Translations under genes and position numbers: made by a program
Shown here: positions 1-6,598 of the stretch, in pieces
Position numbering within the stretch: position 1 is the stretch's first letter
How the letters are laid out: each line of letters opens with the position of its first letter
IMG/VR virus record: IMGVR_UViG_3300030090_002921
Coordinates: 1 to 25,925 of that record
Length of the DNA: 25,925 nt
From: a virus
Strand: one strand, 5' to 3'
Notes under the pieces: generated by a model
The model's database searches: none
Told to the model about the DNA's origin: nothing
The model's input: the letters and a program-made list of their open reading frames with translations, nothing else

Positions 1-49
1 CTCATTCGCATACTTTTTAGCTTTAACTCCTTTCACCTCTATTCACTCA

Positions 50-448
50 ATGACGACTCAAACTGTTTTACCTCGCGCAACTGAGTCTTTCGAGGCTTGG
101 TATGACGCAAAAGATGAAGACACACAGCTGTTGATTGACGAAATCAACGACAGAATCCATGAGGGTTTTGATGCTGACGAATACGAAGAGTTTATGTCTC
201 TTCTTGATGATTATGGCATCACATCAGCTGAACAACTAAGCGATGCATTGTGGTATCAATCTGATGCATACACTGGTGCAGAATGTGAGTTTGCTGAGTA
301 TATCGAAACTGAAATCAATTGCACTGACATTCCCTCACATTTAGAGGGCTGCATTGATTATCAACTTGTTTGGGATACTCACTACAGTTTCGATTTCTTT
401 TCATTCACATATAAAGATACAACTTATTTCTTTCACAACAACTTCTGA
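50..448 (+). CDS. ArdA-like acidic protein (putative antirestriction DNA mimic)
   Basis: A 132-residue protein that is extremely acidic: by my count 31 Asp/Glu against 4 Lys/Arg. The C-terminal half (about residues 79-130) has a pattern like the last domain of ArdA antirestriction proteins: a FAEY-type helix, then IPSHLEGCIDYQ, then an aromatic-rich strand region ending at the C-terminus. ArdA proteins mimic B-form DNA and block type I restriction enzymes, so the acidity fits. It is shorter than typical ArdA (about 165 residues) and the N-terminal match is weak, so it may be an ArdA fragment or another acidic early protein. It is followed directly by a Rho-independent terminator, so it forms its own unit. 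The upstream 49 bases are T-rich with no clear Shine-Dalgarno site. Confidence 0.6.
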   Translation: MTTQTVLPRATESFEAWYDAKDEDTQLLIDEINDRIHEGFDADEYEEFMSLLDDYGITSAEQLSDALWYQSDAYTGAECEFAEYIETEINCTDIPSHLEGCIDYQLVWDTHYSFDFFSFTYKDTTYFFHNNF

Positions 449-467
449 TTAGTTTTTTAATACTAAT

Positions 468-500
468 ACTATCCAGAAATGGATAGTTATTTTTTCTTTT
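468..500 (+). terminator. Rho-independent terminator after the ArdA-like gene
   Basis: A 7-bp perfect stem, ACTATCC (468-474) with GGATAGT (481-487), closes a 6-base loop AGAAAT and is followed by a T-rich tract at 488-500. It ends 20-50 bases after the upstream stop codon and before the tiny-gene cluster, so it separates two transcription units. Confidence 0.8.
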
Positions 501-534
501 CCATCCGACGCTCACACTCACCAGGGACGCAGCC

Positions 535-678
535 ATGTATCTCATCATCCATCGAAGTTCAACTGGCAAGCGTCAAGTAATTACGCGAGAGCGTGATTGG
601 TTCATGACAAAGCAAGCCAAAAACTACTACGAAGGTTTCTACGGACAGGGACACGTATTCATCGACTTCATTAAATGA
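535..678 (+). CDS. Small hypothetical protein (47 aa), first gene of overlapping cluster
   Basis: ATG at 535 opens a 47-codon frame starting MYLIIHRSSTGKRQV and ending FIDFIK. A weak AGGGA ribosome site lies about 10 bases upstream. The stop overlaps the next ATG as ATGA. I do not recognise a family. It looks like a small beta-rich early protein with several aromatic residues in its second half (YYEGFYGQG). Support comes mainly from its place at the head of a chain of overlapping frames. Confidence 0.55.
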   Translation: MYLIIHRSSTGKRQVITRERDWFMTKQAKNYYEGFYGQGHVFIDFIK

Positions 679-794
679 CATTCAACGAATCCACAATCAT
701 CCTTGCCATTATTGGAATGGTAGGGCTATTTGCTACGGCAACTGTTTATCAGCGTTCCCATCGCATTACTCAACGTTATTACGCAAAAAAATGA
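675..794 (+). CDS. Small single-pass membrane protein (39 aa)
   Basis: The 39-codon frame starts at an ATG overlapping the previous stop by 4 bases. Residues 6-25 (STIILAIIGMVGLFATATVY) form one hydrophobic segment able to span the membrane. The short tail QRSHRITQRYYAKK is strongly basic, so the C-terminus should stay in the cytoplasm. Family unknown. The stop overlaps the next start by ATGA. Small early membrane proteins are common in phages, but a specific role here would be a guess. Confidence 0.55.
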   Translation: MTFNESTIILAIIGMVGLFATATVYQRSHRITQRYYAKK

Positions 795-898
795 CCAAAG
801 CATTCATCACATACTTACAGAACAAAAAGCGTCGTGATGCACGTATTGCACGACAATATTCACACGCATTGCAACACAAAACAGCTGATTGTTTATGA
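791..898 (+). CDS. Small basic hypothetical protein (35 aa)
   Basis: A 35-codon frame joined to both neighbours by ATGA overlaps. The product is rich in Arg, Lys and His (NKKRRDARIARQYSHALQH in the centre) and probably a single amphipathic helix. No family recognised. Its reality rests on the uninterrupted chain of stop-start overlaps on either side, which would be unlikely by chance four times in a row. Confidence 0.5.
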   Translation: MTKAFITYLQNKKRRDARIARQYSHALQHKTADCL

Positions 899-1014
899 AC
901 ATACCTAATTGGCAACATCATAGCAATAAAGAAGCTAAACGAAAACTTAAACCACGTGCTATGCAATCACGTAAACAATCACTAAATCAATTCAAGAAAA
1001 AGTATTGTTTATGA
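895..1014 (+). CDS. Small basic hypothetical protein (39 aa)
   Basis: A 39-codon frame starting MNIPNWQHHSNKEAKRKLK, with about a quarter Lys/Arg. Like the previous product it ends in Cys-Leu, using the same TGTTTATGA ending before the next start. No known domain. The shared ending suggests either duplication of the junction or a favoured translational-coupling sequence. Confidence 0.5.
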   Translation: MNIPNWQHHSNKEAKRKLKPRAMQSRKQSLNQFKKKYCL

Positions 1015-1193
1015 ACGCGAAATCATTAGATGACGATTACTTCGTCAAAAATGCAATCAGCTGTTGGTTGCATCATTTCCCTGAACATAAATGGGCACCT
1101 ATTTATCAAGAACTTGTTAAAAAGGATTTCATTGAAAAACCCAAACCTAAGCCAAGAGCAGCACGACGAAGAAAGCCAGGTGGCAACTTATAG
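1011..1193 (+). CDS. Small hypothetical protein with basic C-terminal tail (60 aa)
   Basis: I chose the ATG at 1011 because it overlaps the preceding stop as ATGA. An upstream TTG at 1005 would add only two residues. The first 45 residues look like a small folded domain (SLDDDYFVKNAISCWLHHFP). The last 17 residues, KPKPKPRAARRRKPGGNL, are a Pro-spaced basic tail that could bind nucleic acid. No family recognised. Confidence 0.6.
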   Translation: MNAKSLDDDYFVKNAISCWLHHFPEHKWAPIYQELVKKDFIEKPKPKPRAARRRKPGGNL

Positions 1194-1377
1194 GCTTTCA
1201 CAATCACCGCTGCAAGAATATGTAGTGACATTGAGTAATGAAGACGATGCAGACATTGCCTTCGATACTATCTACATTCTTGCGCGAGATTCCATGCAAG
1301 CTGCATACAATGCCCTGGAATTATCCACCGATAAACACTGCAAACTTCTCGACGTTCGACTCTGCGATGAATGGTAA
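1180..1377 (+). CDS. Small hypothetical protein (65 aa), GTG start
   Basis: The frame is open from 1030, but the likely start is GTG 1180, preceded by a purine-rich GAAGAAAG segment and overlapping the previous gene by 14 bases, in line with the neighbours. The product contains EYVVTLSNEDDADIAFDTIY and ends KLLDVRLCDEW. The alternating hydrophobic pattern with a central helix (ARDSMQAAYNALEL) suggests a small alpha/beta fold. Several small phage proteins that handle surface exposed loops look similar, but no firm assignment is possible. Confidence 0.55.
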   Translation: MATYRLSQSPLQEYVVTLSNEDDADIAFDTIYILARDSMQAAYNALELSTDKHCKLLDVRLCDEW

Positions 1378-1690
1378 AAAACCGTATTTTAAAAACAACT
1401 GGAAGAAATGGAAATCCATCCCTGATGAAATGTTCGAGACACACCTTTTTGAAGAGGTAATGGAATGGAAGGTTGGTGGCTGGGAACTGCCCATGGACGT
1501 GTTCTGTTTAATTCGCACAACTAACAAGAAAAACAAGAAGGTCAAGGAATACGTCTATAAGCGACCACTAGCTGCCAACAAAAAGATCGCACAACTAGCA
1601 CTTAACCCAAATTTAGAACTTGTCGTCACCACCCATGAAGCACAGCACGGACTTGCAAGAAACTACGAAGATGACAAGGGGGACCTTTAA
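1367..1690 (+). CDS. Hypothetical protein (107 aa)
   Basis: The start at ATG 1367 was chosen over an upstream ATG at 1238 because the longer frame would lie inside the previous gene and its extra N-terminus reads as a shadow. The product begins MNGKKPYFKNNWKKWKSIP and is rich in Lys and Trp at its N-terminus. A central MEWKVGGWELP segment is followed by a basic strand (NKKNKKVKEYVYKRP). Family unknown. It overlaps the gene before by 11 bases and the one after by 20. Confidence 0.6.
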   Translation: MNGKKPYFKNNWKKWKSIPDEMFETHLFEEVMEWKVGGWELPMDVFCLIRTTNKKNKKVKEYVYKRPLAANKKIAQLALNPNLELVVTTHEAQHGLARNYEDDKGDL

Positions 1691-1787
1691 CTTTCTTGTC
1701 GATACATTAATACACGAACTAGAAATGCACCCTCACTGTAAAGAAATCATCACAATCATGCAGCAGCAGATACAAGACGATACCTAG
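1671..1787 (+). CDS. Small hypothetical protein (38 aa), last of the overlapping cluster
   Basis: A 38-codon frame starting MTRGTFNFLVDTLIHELEMH, overlapping the previous gene by 20 bases. It is probably one or two helices with a Gln-rich end (IMQQQIQDD). The ATG is preceded by AAGA a few bases upstream. It is followed immediately by the inverted repeat in front of the ribbon-helix-helix gene. Unknown function. Confidence 0.45.
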   Translation: MTRGTFNFLVDTLIHELEMHPHCKEIITIMQQQIQDDT

Positions 1788-1789
1788 AC

Positions 1790-1804
1790 TGAGAACCATT
1801 CTCA
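1790..1804 (+). promoter_or_regulatory. Perfect inverted repeat, candidate operator of the downstream RHH gene
   Basis: TGAGAA-CCA-TTCTCA is a perfect 6-bp inverted repeat with a 3-base spacer, ending 10 bases before the ATG at 1814. It has no T tract, so it is not a terminator. Ribbon-helix-helix proteins often bind short repeats upstream of their own gene, so self-regulation is a reasonable inference. It could instead act as a hairpin covering the ribosome site. Confidence 0.4.
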
Positions 1805-1813
1805 TTGGGGACC

Positions 1814-2047
1814 ATGAAACGAGTTAATTTCAACATGGCTTCCGAGTGTCACGCTTTACTCAAAGGTGTATGTGCACTAAAGGGAGTAACCGTTTCTGAG
1901 TATGTTTACGAAATCATTGCTGAGGACTTTCGCAGACTGGTGAAAACGGATATCCAAGTGCAACAGATGTTCCTTGCTGGTGAATATCCAGTAGGTACTA
2001 AGGCTTATTCTTTAAAAGAACAATTAAAAAAGGATCTCAACCTTTGA
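1814..2047 (+). CDS. Ribbon-helix-helix DNA-binding protein (77 aa)
   Basis: The N-terminus KRVNFNMASECHALLKGVCALKGVTVSEYVYEII matches the ribbon-helix-helix plan: a short basic beta strand (residues 2-7), helix A (about 9-22), the turn after G24-V25-T26, and helix B (about 28-42). Arc/CopG/ParG-type proteins bind DNA as dimers through the strand and repress transcription. The remaining 30 residues are charged and may mediate oligomerisation. The ATG at 1814 was preferred to TTG 1805. It sits just behind a perfect inverted repeat and ahead of a MarR-like gene and the integrase, so it may regulate early genes or the integration decision. Confidence 0.65.
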   Translation: MKRVNFNMASECHALLKGVCALKGVTVSEYVYEIIAEDFRRLVKTDIQVQQMFLAGEYPVGTKAYSLKEQLKKDLNL

Positions 2048-2223
2048 CACTGCTCTCTTTCGGTGATTTCTATCTCGGCATTGATAAGCGATGCTTTACT
2101 AATTTATCTATCCATTTATGGAAAATAGAGTTAGAGTGGGGAGGTCCAAGACCTACAGCCCATGGACCCGCTCAGGGGTGCAGTTACAGATCTGAACTTC
2201 CTTCTGATTTTCAAAGCGATTGA
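2044..2223 (+). CDS. Possible small protein (59 aa) with TTG start
   Basis: TTG at 2044 overlaps the RHH stop as TTGA, the same junction used by the exonuclease gene at 10602. The frame reads LTLLSFGDFYLGIDKRCF onward with good aromatic content, then a Pro/Gly segment, and ends inside the MarR-like gene. It would fill an otherwise empty 114-base gap. With no ATG and an overlap of 62 bases downstream it may be translated only by coupling, or may be non-coding leader. Confidence 0.35.
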   Translation: MTLLSFGDFYLGIDKRCFTNLSIHLWKIELEWGGPRPTAHGPAQGCSYRSELPSDFQSD

Positions 2224-2542
2224 ACTTGTTCGATCCCTGTCACCAGAAGGGAACATGCCATTGCAGGCGTTGCAAGTATTCCTATATGTCTGCTCTCACG
2301 ACAATTGCCACAAGGCAAAGATGGAGCAAGACCTAGGACTCAGCGTTGCTTCTGGCAGTCGGAATGTTGACTACCTCTGTTCGCAAAATAGGTACAAGGT
2401 TGCAGGACTCAATCTAATCACCAAGGAGGTAGACCCTTTTCACGGACGTAGATTACAACTACGACTGACGCCGTTAGGTGTTCGTATTAAAAACGACTTA
2501 CTTAATGAATTGAATGGACTTCACAATCATTCCAGCAACTGA
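2162..2542 (+). CDS. MarR-like winged-helix regulator (126 aa)
   Basis: A winged-helix pattern is visible: helix LQALQVFLYVCSH (about residues 34-46), then KAKMEQDLGLSVASGSRNVDYL as helix-turn-helix (about 52-73), then the wing DPFHGRRLQLRLTPLGVRIKNDL (about 91-114) with the typical LT..G ending of MarR family proteins. These bind DNA as dimers and sense ligands or regulate small operons. It lies directly upstream of, and overlaps by 29 bases, the integrase gene, so control of integration or of early transcription is plausible. The N-terminal dimerisation helix is short compared with bacterial MarR. Confidence 0.65.
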   Translation: MDPLRGAVTDLNFLLIFKAIELVRSLSPEGNMPLQALQVFLYVCSHDNCHKAKMEQDLGLSVASGSRNVDYLCSQNRYKVAGLNLITKEVDPFHGRRLQLRLTPLGVRIKNDLLNELNGLHNHSSN

Positions 2543-3437
2543 GTATGTGAAACCCGACAAGATTACTAAATTCTCTGAGGGTTTCCACCACACGTTGCAG
2601 ACATTGCCAACGTGGCGTGAATCTGAATTGCCATCTGGTAATCAGAACAACATACGCAACTTTCACAAACTAAAAGAACATTGGGGTGATCCACCACTCA
2701 CAATGATTGACCACGATTTTTTGCATGAAACACTTGCTGAAATCAAAGAGATCACAGGCAACACACCTGCAACACTGAATCGAGCCATCTCGACTGTCAA
2801 AAAGGTTTTGTCTTTGTGTGCCCGTAGTGGCTACATCAGAGGCGTGCCTGTCATCGAGAAACTCAAAGAGACTGAGAAGCGTCGTCCTGCTTTTTACACA
2901 AAAGCTCAAGTTGATCGATTAATTCAGATAGCCCGTGAACGTGGCGACGATGCAATGGCAGAAGCAATCGAGCTAAGTGCCTACTCAGGGTTACGTCAAG
3001 CTGAATGCAGACGTTTGCATGTGGATGACATCGACTGGCGGGGCAACCTCTTGCTTGTAGGTGGTACATCTGCAACCCGCACCAAAGGACGGAACTACCG
3101 CGAGGTGCCCATTCATCCACGTCTTGTTCCCCTGCTTAAAGCCCGCTCAGGCTTAGATCGTGGGTTCCATGACATTGTGTTTGATGAGTTTCCCACCCAG
3201 TGGAACCTGCATCGCAGATGGAAACGGGTGCTGAACCTCATGAACCGTGAGGATCGCACTGTCACAGATCGTCACATGTGGAAGACGTTGCGCAACTCTT
3301 TCATCACGTGGGCACTCGATGACGGTGTGCCATCCATGAAGGTCAAAGGCTGGGCTGGACATTCCTCCATCACCGTGACGGAGGGTTATTACAGTCAGAA
3401 CAGTGACCACGATCACCGCCTGATGTCGCAACTCTAG
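2514..3437 (+). CDS. int: Tyrosine recombinase (phage integrase)
   Basis: A 307-residue site-specific recombinase. A core-binding domain (about residues 25-110) is followed by a catalytic domain (about 125-307). The catalytic set is visible: R161 in SGLRQAE, hairpin lysine K191, R260 in KTLRNSF, H283 in GHSSITVTEGYY, and nucleophile Y292, nine residues after H283 as in the family. The position normally His in the H-x-x-R motif is K257. The enzyme should recombine phage and host attachment sites; a tRNA-Leu fragment that could be attP lies 84 bases downstream, as in other marine cyanopodoviruses. The start ATG 2514 lies inside the MarR-like gene, implying coupled translation. There is no N-terminal arm-binding domain as large as that of lambda Int, so arm recognition is uncertain. 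Confidence 0.93.
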   Translation: MDFTIIPATEYVKPDKITKFSEGFHHTLQTLPTWRESELPSGNQNNIRNFHKLKEHWGDPPLTMIDHDFLHETLAEIKEITGNTPATLNRAISTVKKVLSLCARSGYIRGVPVIEKLKETEKRRPAFYTKAQVDRLIQIARERGDDAMAEAIELSAYSGLRQAECRRLHVDDIDWRGNLLLVGGTSATRTKGRNYREVPIHPRLVPLLKARSGLDRGFHDIVFDEFPTQWNLHRRWKRVLNLMNREDRTVTDRHMWKTLRNSFITWALDDGVPSMKVKGWAGHSSITVTEGYYSQNSDHDHRLMSQL

Positions 3438-3520
3438 TTGCGTCTAGCGGTTCAGGAAAACAGGTCTACCTCACCTGTCAACCTGGCTTTATCCACGTCT
3501 AGCTACGCTGAGATTGCCCT

Positions 3521-3559
3521 GGGGGCATGGCGGAATCGGTAGACGCACGCGACTTAAAA
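3521..3559 (+). other. Candidate attP core: 5' half of a tRNA-Leu(UAA) gene
   Basis: The sequence reads as the 5' half of a bacterial tRNA-Leu: acceptor strand GGGGGCA, D-arm with GGCGGAATCGGTAGACGC, anticodon-stem strand CGCGA and loop CTTAAAA carrying anticodon TAA. After the loop it departs from a tRNA, as the expected TCGCG partner strand is missing. A truncated tRNA-Leu identical to the host gene next to the integrase is known in cyanopodoviruses and is taken to be the integration site. Because the 5' half is present, recombination would rebuild a complete tRNA-Leu on the phage-promoter side, while the other junction keeps only a 5' half. Confidence 0.85.
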
Positions 3560-3606
3560 AGGCGTGTTTTTACCATTCCGCTAGTGGATGAATACAGGAC
3601 AAAAAG

Positions 3607-3644
3607 TCCACACTCACTGCAGCGCAGTGTTATTCACTTGTGGA
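3607..3644 (+). promoter_or_regulatory. Compound hairpin ahead of the RNA polymerase gene
   Basis: An inner perfect hairpin CACTGC-AGC-GCAGTG (3615-3629) is enclosed by an outer 6-bp pairing TCCACA (3607-3612) with TGTGGA (3639-3644). There is no T tract, so it is not a standard terminator. A second small hairpin GGAC-AAAAA-GTCC (3597-3609) would compete with the outer stem. It may be an RNA processing or leader structure 45 bases before the polymerase ATG, or part of the attachment region. Confidence 0.4.
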
Positions 3645-3689
3645 TAGAGGCAAATAACGAATCTAGTGCGTCTAGCACATCAATATTGA

Positions 3690-6029
3690 ATGCCTACACC
3701 TGCCGAAATCGATGAGCAAGTAACACTCGAACGCAAGCAAATCAAGAAAGGACTTGAGAAGCTCAAAGACAACACCGTCAAGCTCCAGGACAAAAGCTAC
3801 GCATCAGCAACGGTGTATGGGGTGAGTTACATCACTAAGTTGATTCCACTTGTCGTGGATAAAATCAACGACACCAACCACCGCATCAAAAAGGGAAAGA
3901 CGGGCGTTGCATTTGCAGAGATCCGTCAATTTCTGGCAGACATCGAGCCATCAGCGGCCGCGGCCATTGCTTGCAAGGTCACTTTCGACAAGGTTTTCTC
4001 CAGCAAACGAAAGGCAAATCTTTTACAAAACGTAACGGATTCCATCGGTAAAGCAGTCGAAGACGAGTGCATGATCCGCCACTACGAGCGGAGCGTGCCG
4101 GGGCTGCTGCACACCATCAAAAAGAACTACTGGCACAAAGCCAGCGGTACTGAGCAAAAGGTGGTGAACGTCAGGACAATGATGAACCGTCATGACGTGG
4201 ATCACTGGAAACCCTGGGGCATTGCCAATCGAATCAAGCTGGGTGGATGGCTGCTGGACTGCATTTGCGTAGCCAGTCAGTATTTTGAGCGAGAGCTGCG
4301 AAGAGAAGGCAGGAAGACATACACCTATGTCAATCCAACGCCTGAGTTCCTTGAAAAAAGGGACGAAATCATGAGCATCGCTGAGCTTTTCAGCCCTTTG
4401 GCTTGGCCAATGCTGATTGAGCCAAACGATTGGACCCATGAAAAGCAAGGCGGATACCTCCTAAACGAAGTGATGAAGGGGTATGACATGGTGCGTAGAT
4501 CAGATCCCTGCCTTATACAGGGAGAAACTCCAATCAAGTTTCTGAATCACATTCAGAAGGTTGCTTACCGACTAAATCCATTCATTGTTGATGTCGCAGA
4601 GACATTACAAGAGAAAGGTATAGCTATTGGTAAGTTTGTCCCTGTCGTTGAGTTACCTCTACCTCCTAAACCTGCAGACATAGCAGAGAACTATGATTCT
4701 CGGATGGACTACAGGCGAAGGGCAGCAGAGGTGATGAATGTCAATGCTCAACAGTTTAAGCGGTCATGTCGTACAAGAATGACCATGAACGCAGTAGCAG
4801 AGTTCAAAGACAGAGATAAATTTTTTATACCTTGGAGCTTTGACTACCGTGGAAGAGCATACCCAATTCCTGCATTTCTCACGCCACAAGATACAGACTT
4901 TGGTAAGAGCTTATTGAGCTTTTACGAGCCTGCATTTATGACTCATGAGGCAGAGAGTTGGCTACGTTTTCAAGTGGCTACAACATATGGATTAGACAAA
5001 TCCACTATGGAAGAGAGACAAGAATGGACTCTTCACAATCATAATTTAATCCGACGTGTTGTCACTGATCCCATTGGTAACTTATCCGATTGGGAGTCAG
5101 CTGATGAACCTTGGCAGTTCTTGAGTGCAGCAGAAGAATACTACTACACATGTATAGTTTGCGAAAGAAATTACACACGTAGTTGTATTGCAGTAGATGC
5201 AACTTGCAGTGGACTACAAATCCTAGCTGGATTAGCTAGAGATAAAAGTACAGCTAAGCTGGTTAATGTAATACCAAGCAGCAAACCACAAGATGCATAT
5301 GCTGTTGTAGCTGAGACTGCCAAGCCAAACTGTCCACAGGAAATACAACCTTACATGGACAGAAAGACTGTGAAACGTGTTGTTATGACCGTCCCATATA
5401 ATGCAAAACCCTTCTCAAACAGAGGATATATCAGAGATGCGTTAAAAGAAAAAGACGTAGAAGTTGAGAAGGATGTATTAACTGCCACAGTTAAAGCGGT
5501 CAGAGATGCAATGGATAAGGTCGTACCTGGACCCATGAAAGTGATGAAATGGATCGAACAGGAAGTTTCATCTGCAATCGATAGGGGTTTGAACGAGCTG
5601 AAATGGGAAACACCTTCTGGGTTTATTGTTACTCAACGGCTAATGAAGCCGCAATTAGAAACAATTGAGTTACAATTGCTTGGTAGATGTCAAATCAAAG
5701 TAGCTACAACAGATAGTGAAGAGGTAGACAAATCACACCACAAGAATGCAACAGCTCCGAATTTAATTCATTCGCTGGATGCAAGTCTCCTCCACCTATC
5801 TGCAATACGATTTAATGCACCGATTGCATTGATACATGATTCTGTCTTGTGTCGTGCAACTGATATGTCAATCCTGTCAGAGTTAGTCAGGGAAACATAC
5901 ATGCATTTATTTGCTGAACAAGATTATCTAACGTCTTGGGCAAAACAAATAGGTGCAGAAACAGAACCACCGATTATTGACACACTAGAACCTGAGTCAG
6001 TAATTGAATCCACATACTTTTTTTGTTAA
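3690..6029 (+). CDS. T7-type single-subunit RNA polymerase
   Basis: A 779-residue DNA-directed RNA polymerase that should transcribe middle and late phage genes from phage promoters. The family motifs are intact: the DYRGRAYPIP segment before the palm, motif A VDATCSGLQ with catalytic D503, motif B RKTVKRVVMTVPYNAKPF with K562 and Y570 (spacing as K631/Y639 of T7), and motif C IHDS with H716 and D717. The protein is about 100 residues shorter than T7 RNAP (883), mainly in the N-terminal domain, as in other cyanophage polymerases. The C-terminus STYFFC corresponds to the aromatic 'foot' of T7 (FAFA). It is the first gene after the attachment region, and its stop overlaps the next start (TAATG). 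Confidence 0.97.
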   Translation: MPTPAEIDEQVTLERKQIKKGLEKLKDNTVKLQDKSYASATVYGVSYITKLIPLVVDKINDTNHRIKKGKTGVAFAEIRQFLADIEPSAAAAIACKVTFDKVFSSKRKANLLQNVTDSIGKAVEDECMIRHYERSVPGLLHTIKKNYWHKASGTEQKVVNVRTMMNRHDVDHWKPWGIANRIKLGGWLLDCICVASQYFERELRREGRKTYTYVNPTPEFLEKRDEIMSIAELFSPLAWPMLIEPNDWTHEKQGGYLLNEVMKGYDMVRRSDPCLIQGETPIKFLNHIQKVAYRLNPFIVDVAETLQEKGIAIGKFVPVVELPLPPKPADIAENYDSRMDYRRRAAEVMNVNAQQFKRSCRTRMTMNAVAEFKDRDKFFIPWSFDYRGRAYPIPAFLTPQDTDFGKSLLSFYEPAFMTHEAESWLRFQVATTYGLDKSTMEERQEWTLHNHNLIRRVVTDPIGNLSDWESADEPWQFLSAAEEYYYTCIVCERNYTRSCIAVDATCSGLQILAGLARDKSTAKLVNVIPSSKPQDAYAVVAETAKPNCPQEIQPYMDRKTVKRVVMTVPYNAKPFSNRGYIRDALKEKDVEVEKDVLTATVKAVRDAMDKVVPGPMKVMKWIEQEVSSAIDRGLNELKWETPSGFIVTQRLMKPQLETIELQLLGRCQIKVATTDSEEVDKSHHKNATAPNLIHSLDASLLHLSAIRFNAPIALIHDSVLCRATDMSILSELVRETYMHLFAEQDYLTSWAKQIGAETEPPIIDTLEPESVIESTYFFC

Positions 6030-6598
6030 TGTCACGAAACACATTTGTAACTGAACAGCCCGTCATCCTTGATGGATATCAAGCTGTACTGGCCCCTTCT
6101 AAGTACGGTTATTCCCTAGCCGCTATTGTTGATCAAGATATTATCGACAAACTAGAAGACGATCGAATTGAAACGCTGAAATGGGCTGAGTCAAAACTCA
6201 AGAACCCTAAGCGCAGTAGCTTGAAGCCCGAACCATGGGAGGAAGTTTCAGATGGTAAGTATCGAGTTAAATTCAGCTGGAATGCAGAAACACGTCCACC
6301 TGTTGTTGATACTGAGGGAACCGTTATTACTGATGAGCGTACTCCTGTTTACAGCGGCTCAACAGTAAAGCTAGCCTTTTACCAAAAGCCATACGTCCTT
6401 CGGGATGGAGTTACCTACGGAACAAGTCTGAAGCTTAAAGGTATTCAGATTGTCACTGTGTCATCTAGTGCTGGCGTTGATGTCGGTGACATGAATGATG
6501 AAGATGTGGCTGCACTGTTCGGTACGACAAGCGGGTTCAAAGTGTCTGAACCGAACGTGGTGACTGATGAGGAAGTAGAACCAGACTCTGACTTCTAA
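6029..6598 (+). CDS. Single-stranded DNA-binding protein, T7 gp2.5-like
   Basis: A 189-residue protein placed between RNA polymerase and endonuclease I, as gp2.5 is in T7-like phages. Its middle is beta-rich (YRVKFSWNAET; STVKLAFYQKPYVL; SLKLKGIQIVTV), consistent with an OB fold. Its C-terminus is acidic and ends EVEPDSDF; an acidic tail with terminal Phe is the known contact of gp2.5 with polymerase and helicase. ATG 6029 was chosen because it overlaps the polymerase stop; a TTG two codons upstream is less likely. It should coat ssDNA and coordinate the replisome. Confidence 0.9.
   Translation: MSRNTFVTEQPVILDGYQAVLAPSKYGYSLAAIVDQDIIDKLEDDRIETLKWAESKLKNPKRSSLKPEPWEEVSDGKYRVKFSWNAETRPPVVDTEGTVITDERTPVYSGSTVKLAFYQKPYVLRDGVTYGTSLKLKGIQIVTVSSSAGVDVGDMNDEDVAALFGTTSGFKVSEPNVVTDEEVEPDSDF

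Larger units (their letters stand above)
3441..3676 (+). repeat. Three direct copies of CGTCTAGC around the tRNA-Leu fragment
   Basis: The 8-mer CGTCTAGC occurs at 3441-3448, 3496-3503 and 3669-3676, always in the same orientation. Two copies are on the left of the candidate att core (3521-3559) and one on the right. This layout resembles arm-type integrase binding sites. The interval also has a CAGGT (3461-3465) / ACCTG (3473-3477) inverted repeat that might bind a directionality factor. Assignment to integrase is inference. Confidence 0.5.

Noticed and set aside
1804-1818. Similarity to a Syn5-type phage promoter (ATTGGG...ACC...AA)
   Set aside because: Only about 11 of 15 positions match the Syn5 sequence as I remember it, it covers a start codon, and no set of similar sites was found elsewhere in the window.
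3521-3600. Complete tRNA-Leu gene
   Set aside because: The 3' half is absent: no anticodon-stem partner, T-arm or acceptor partner after the loop. It is an attachment fragment.
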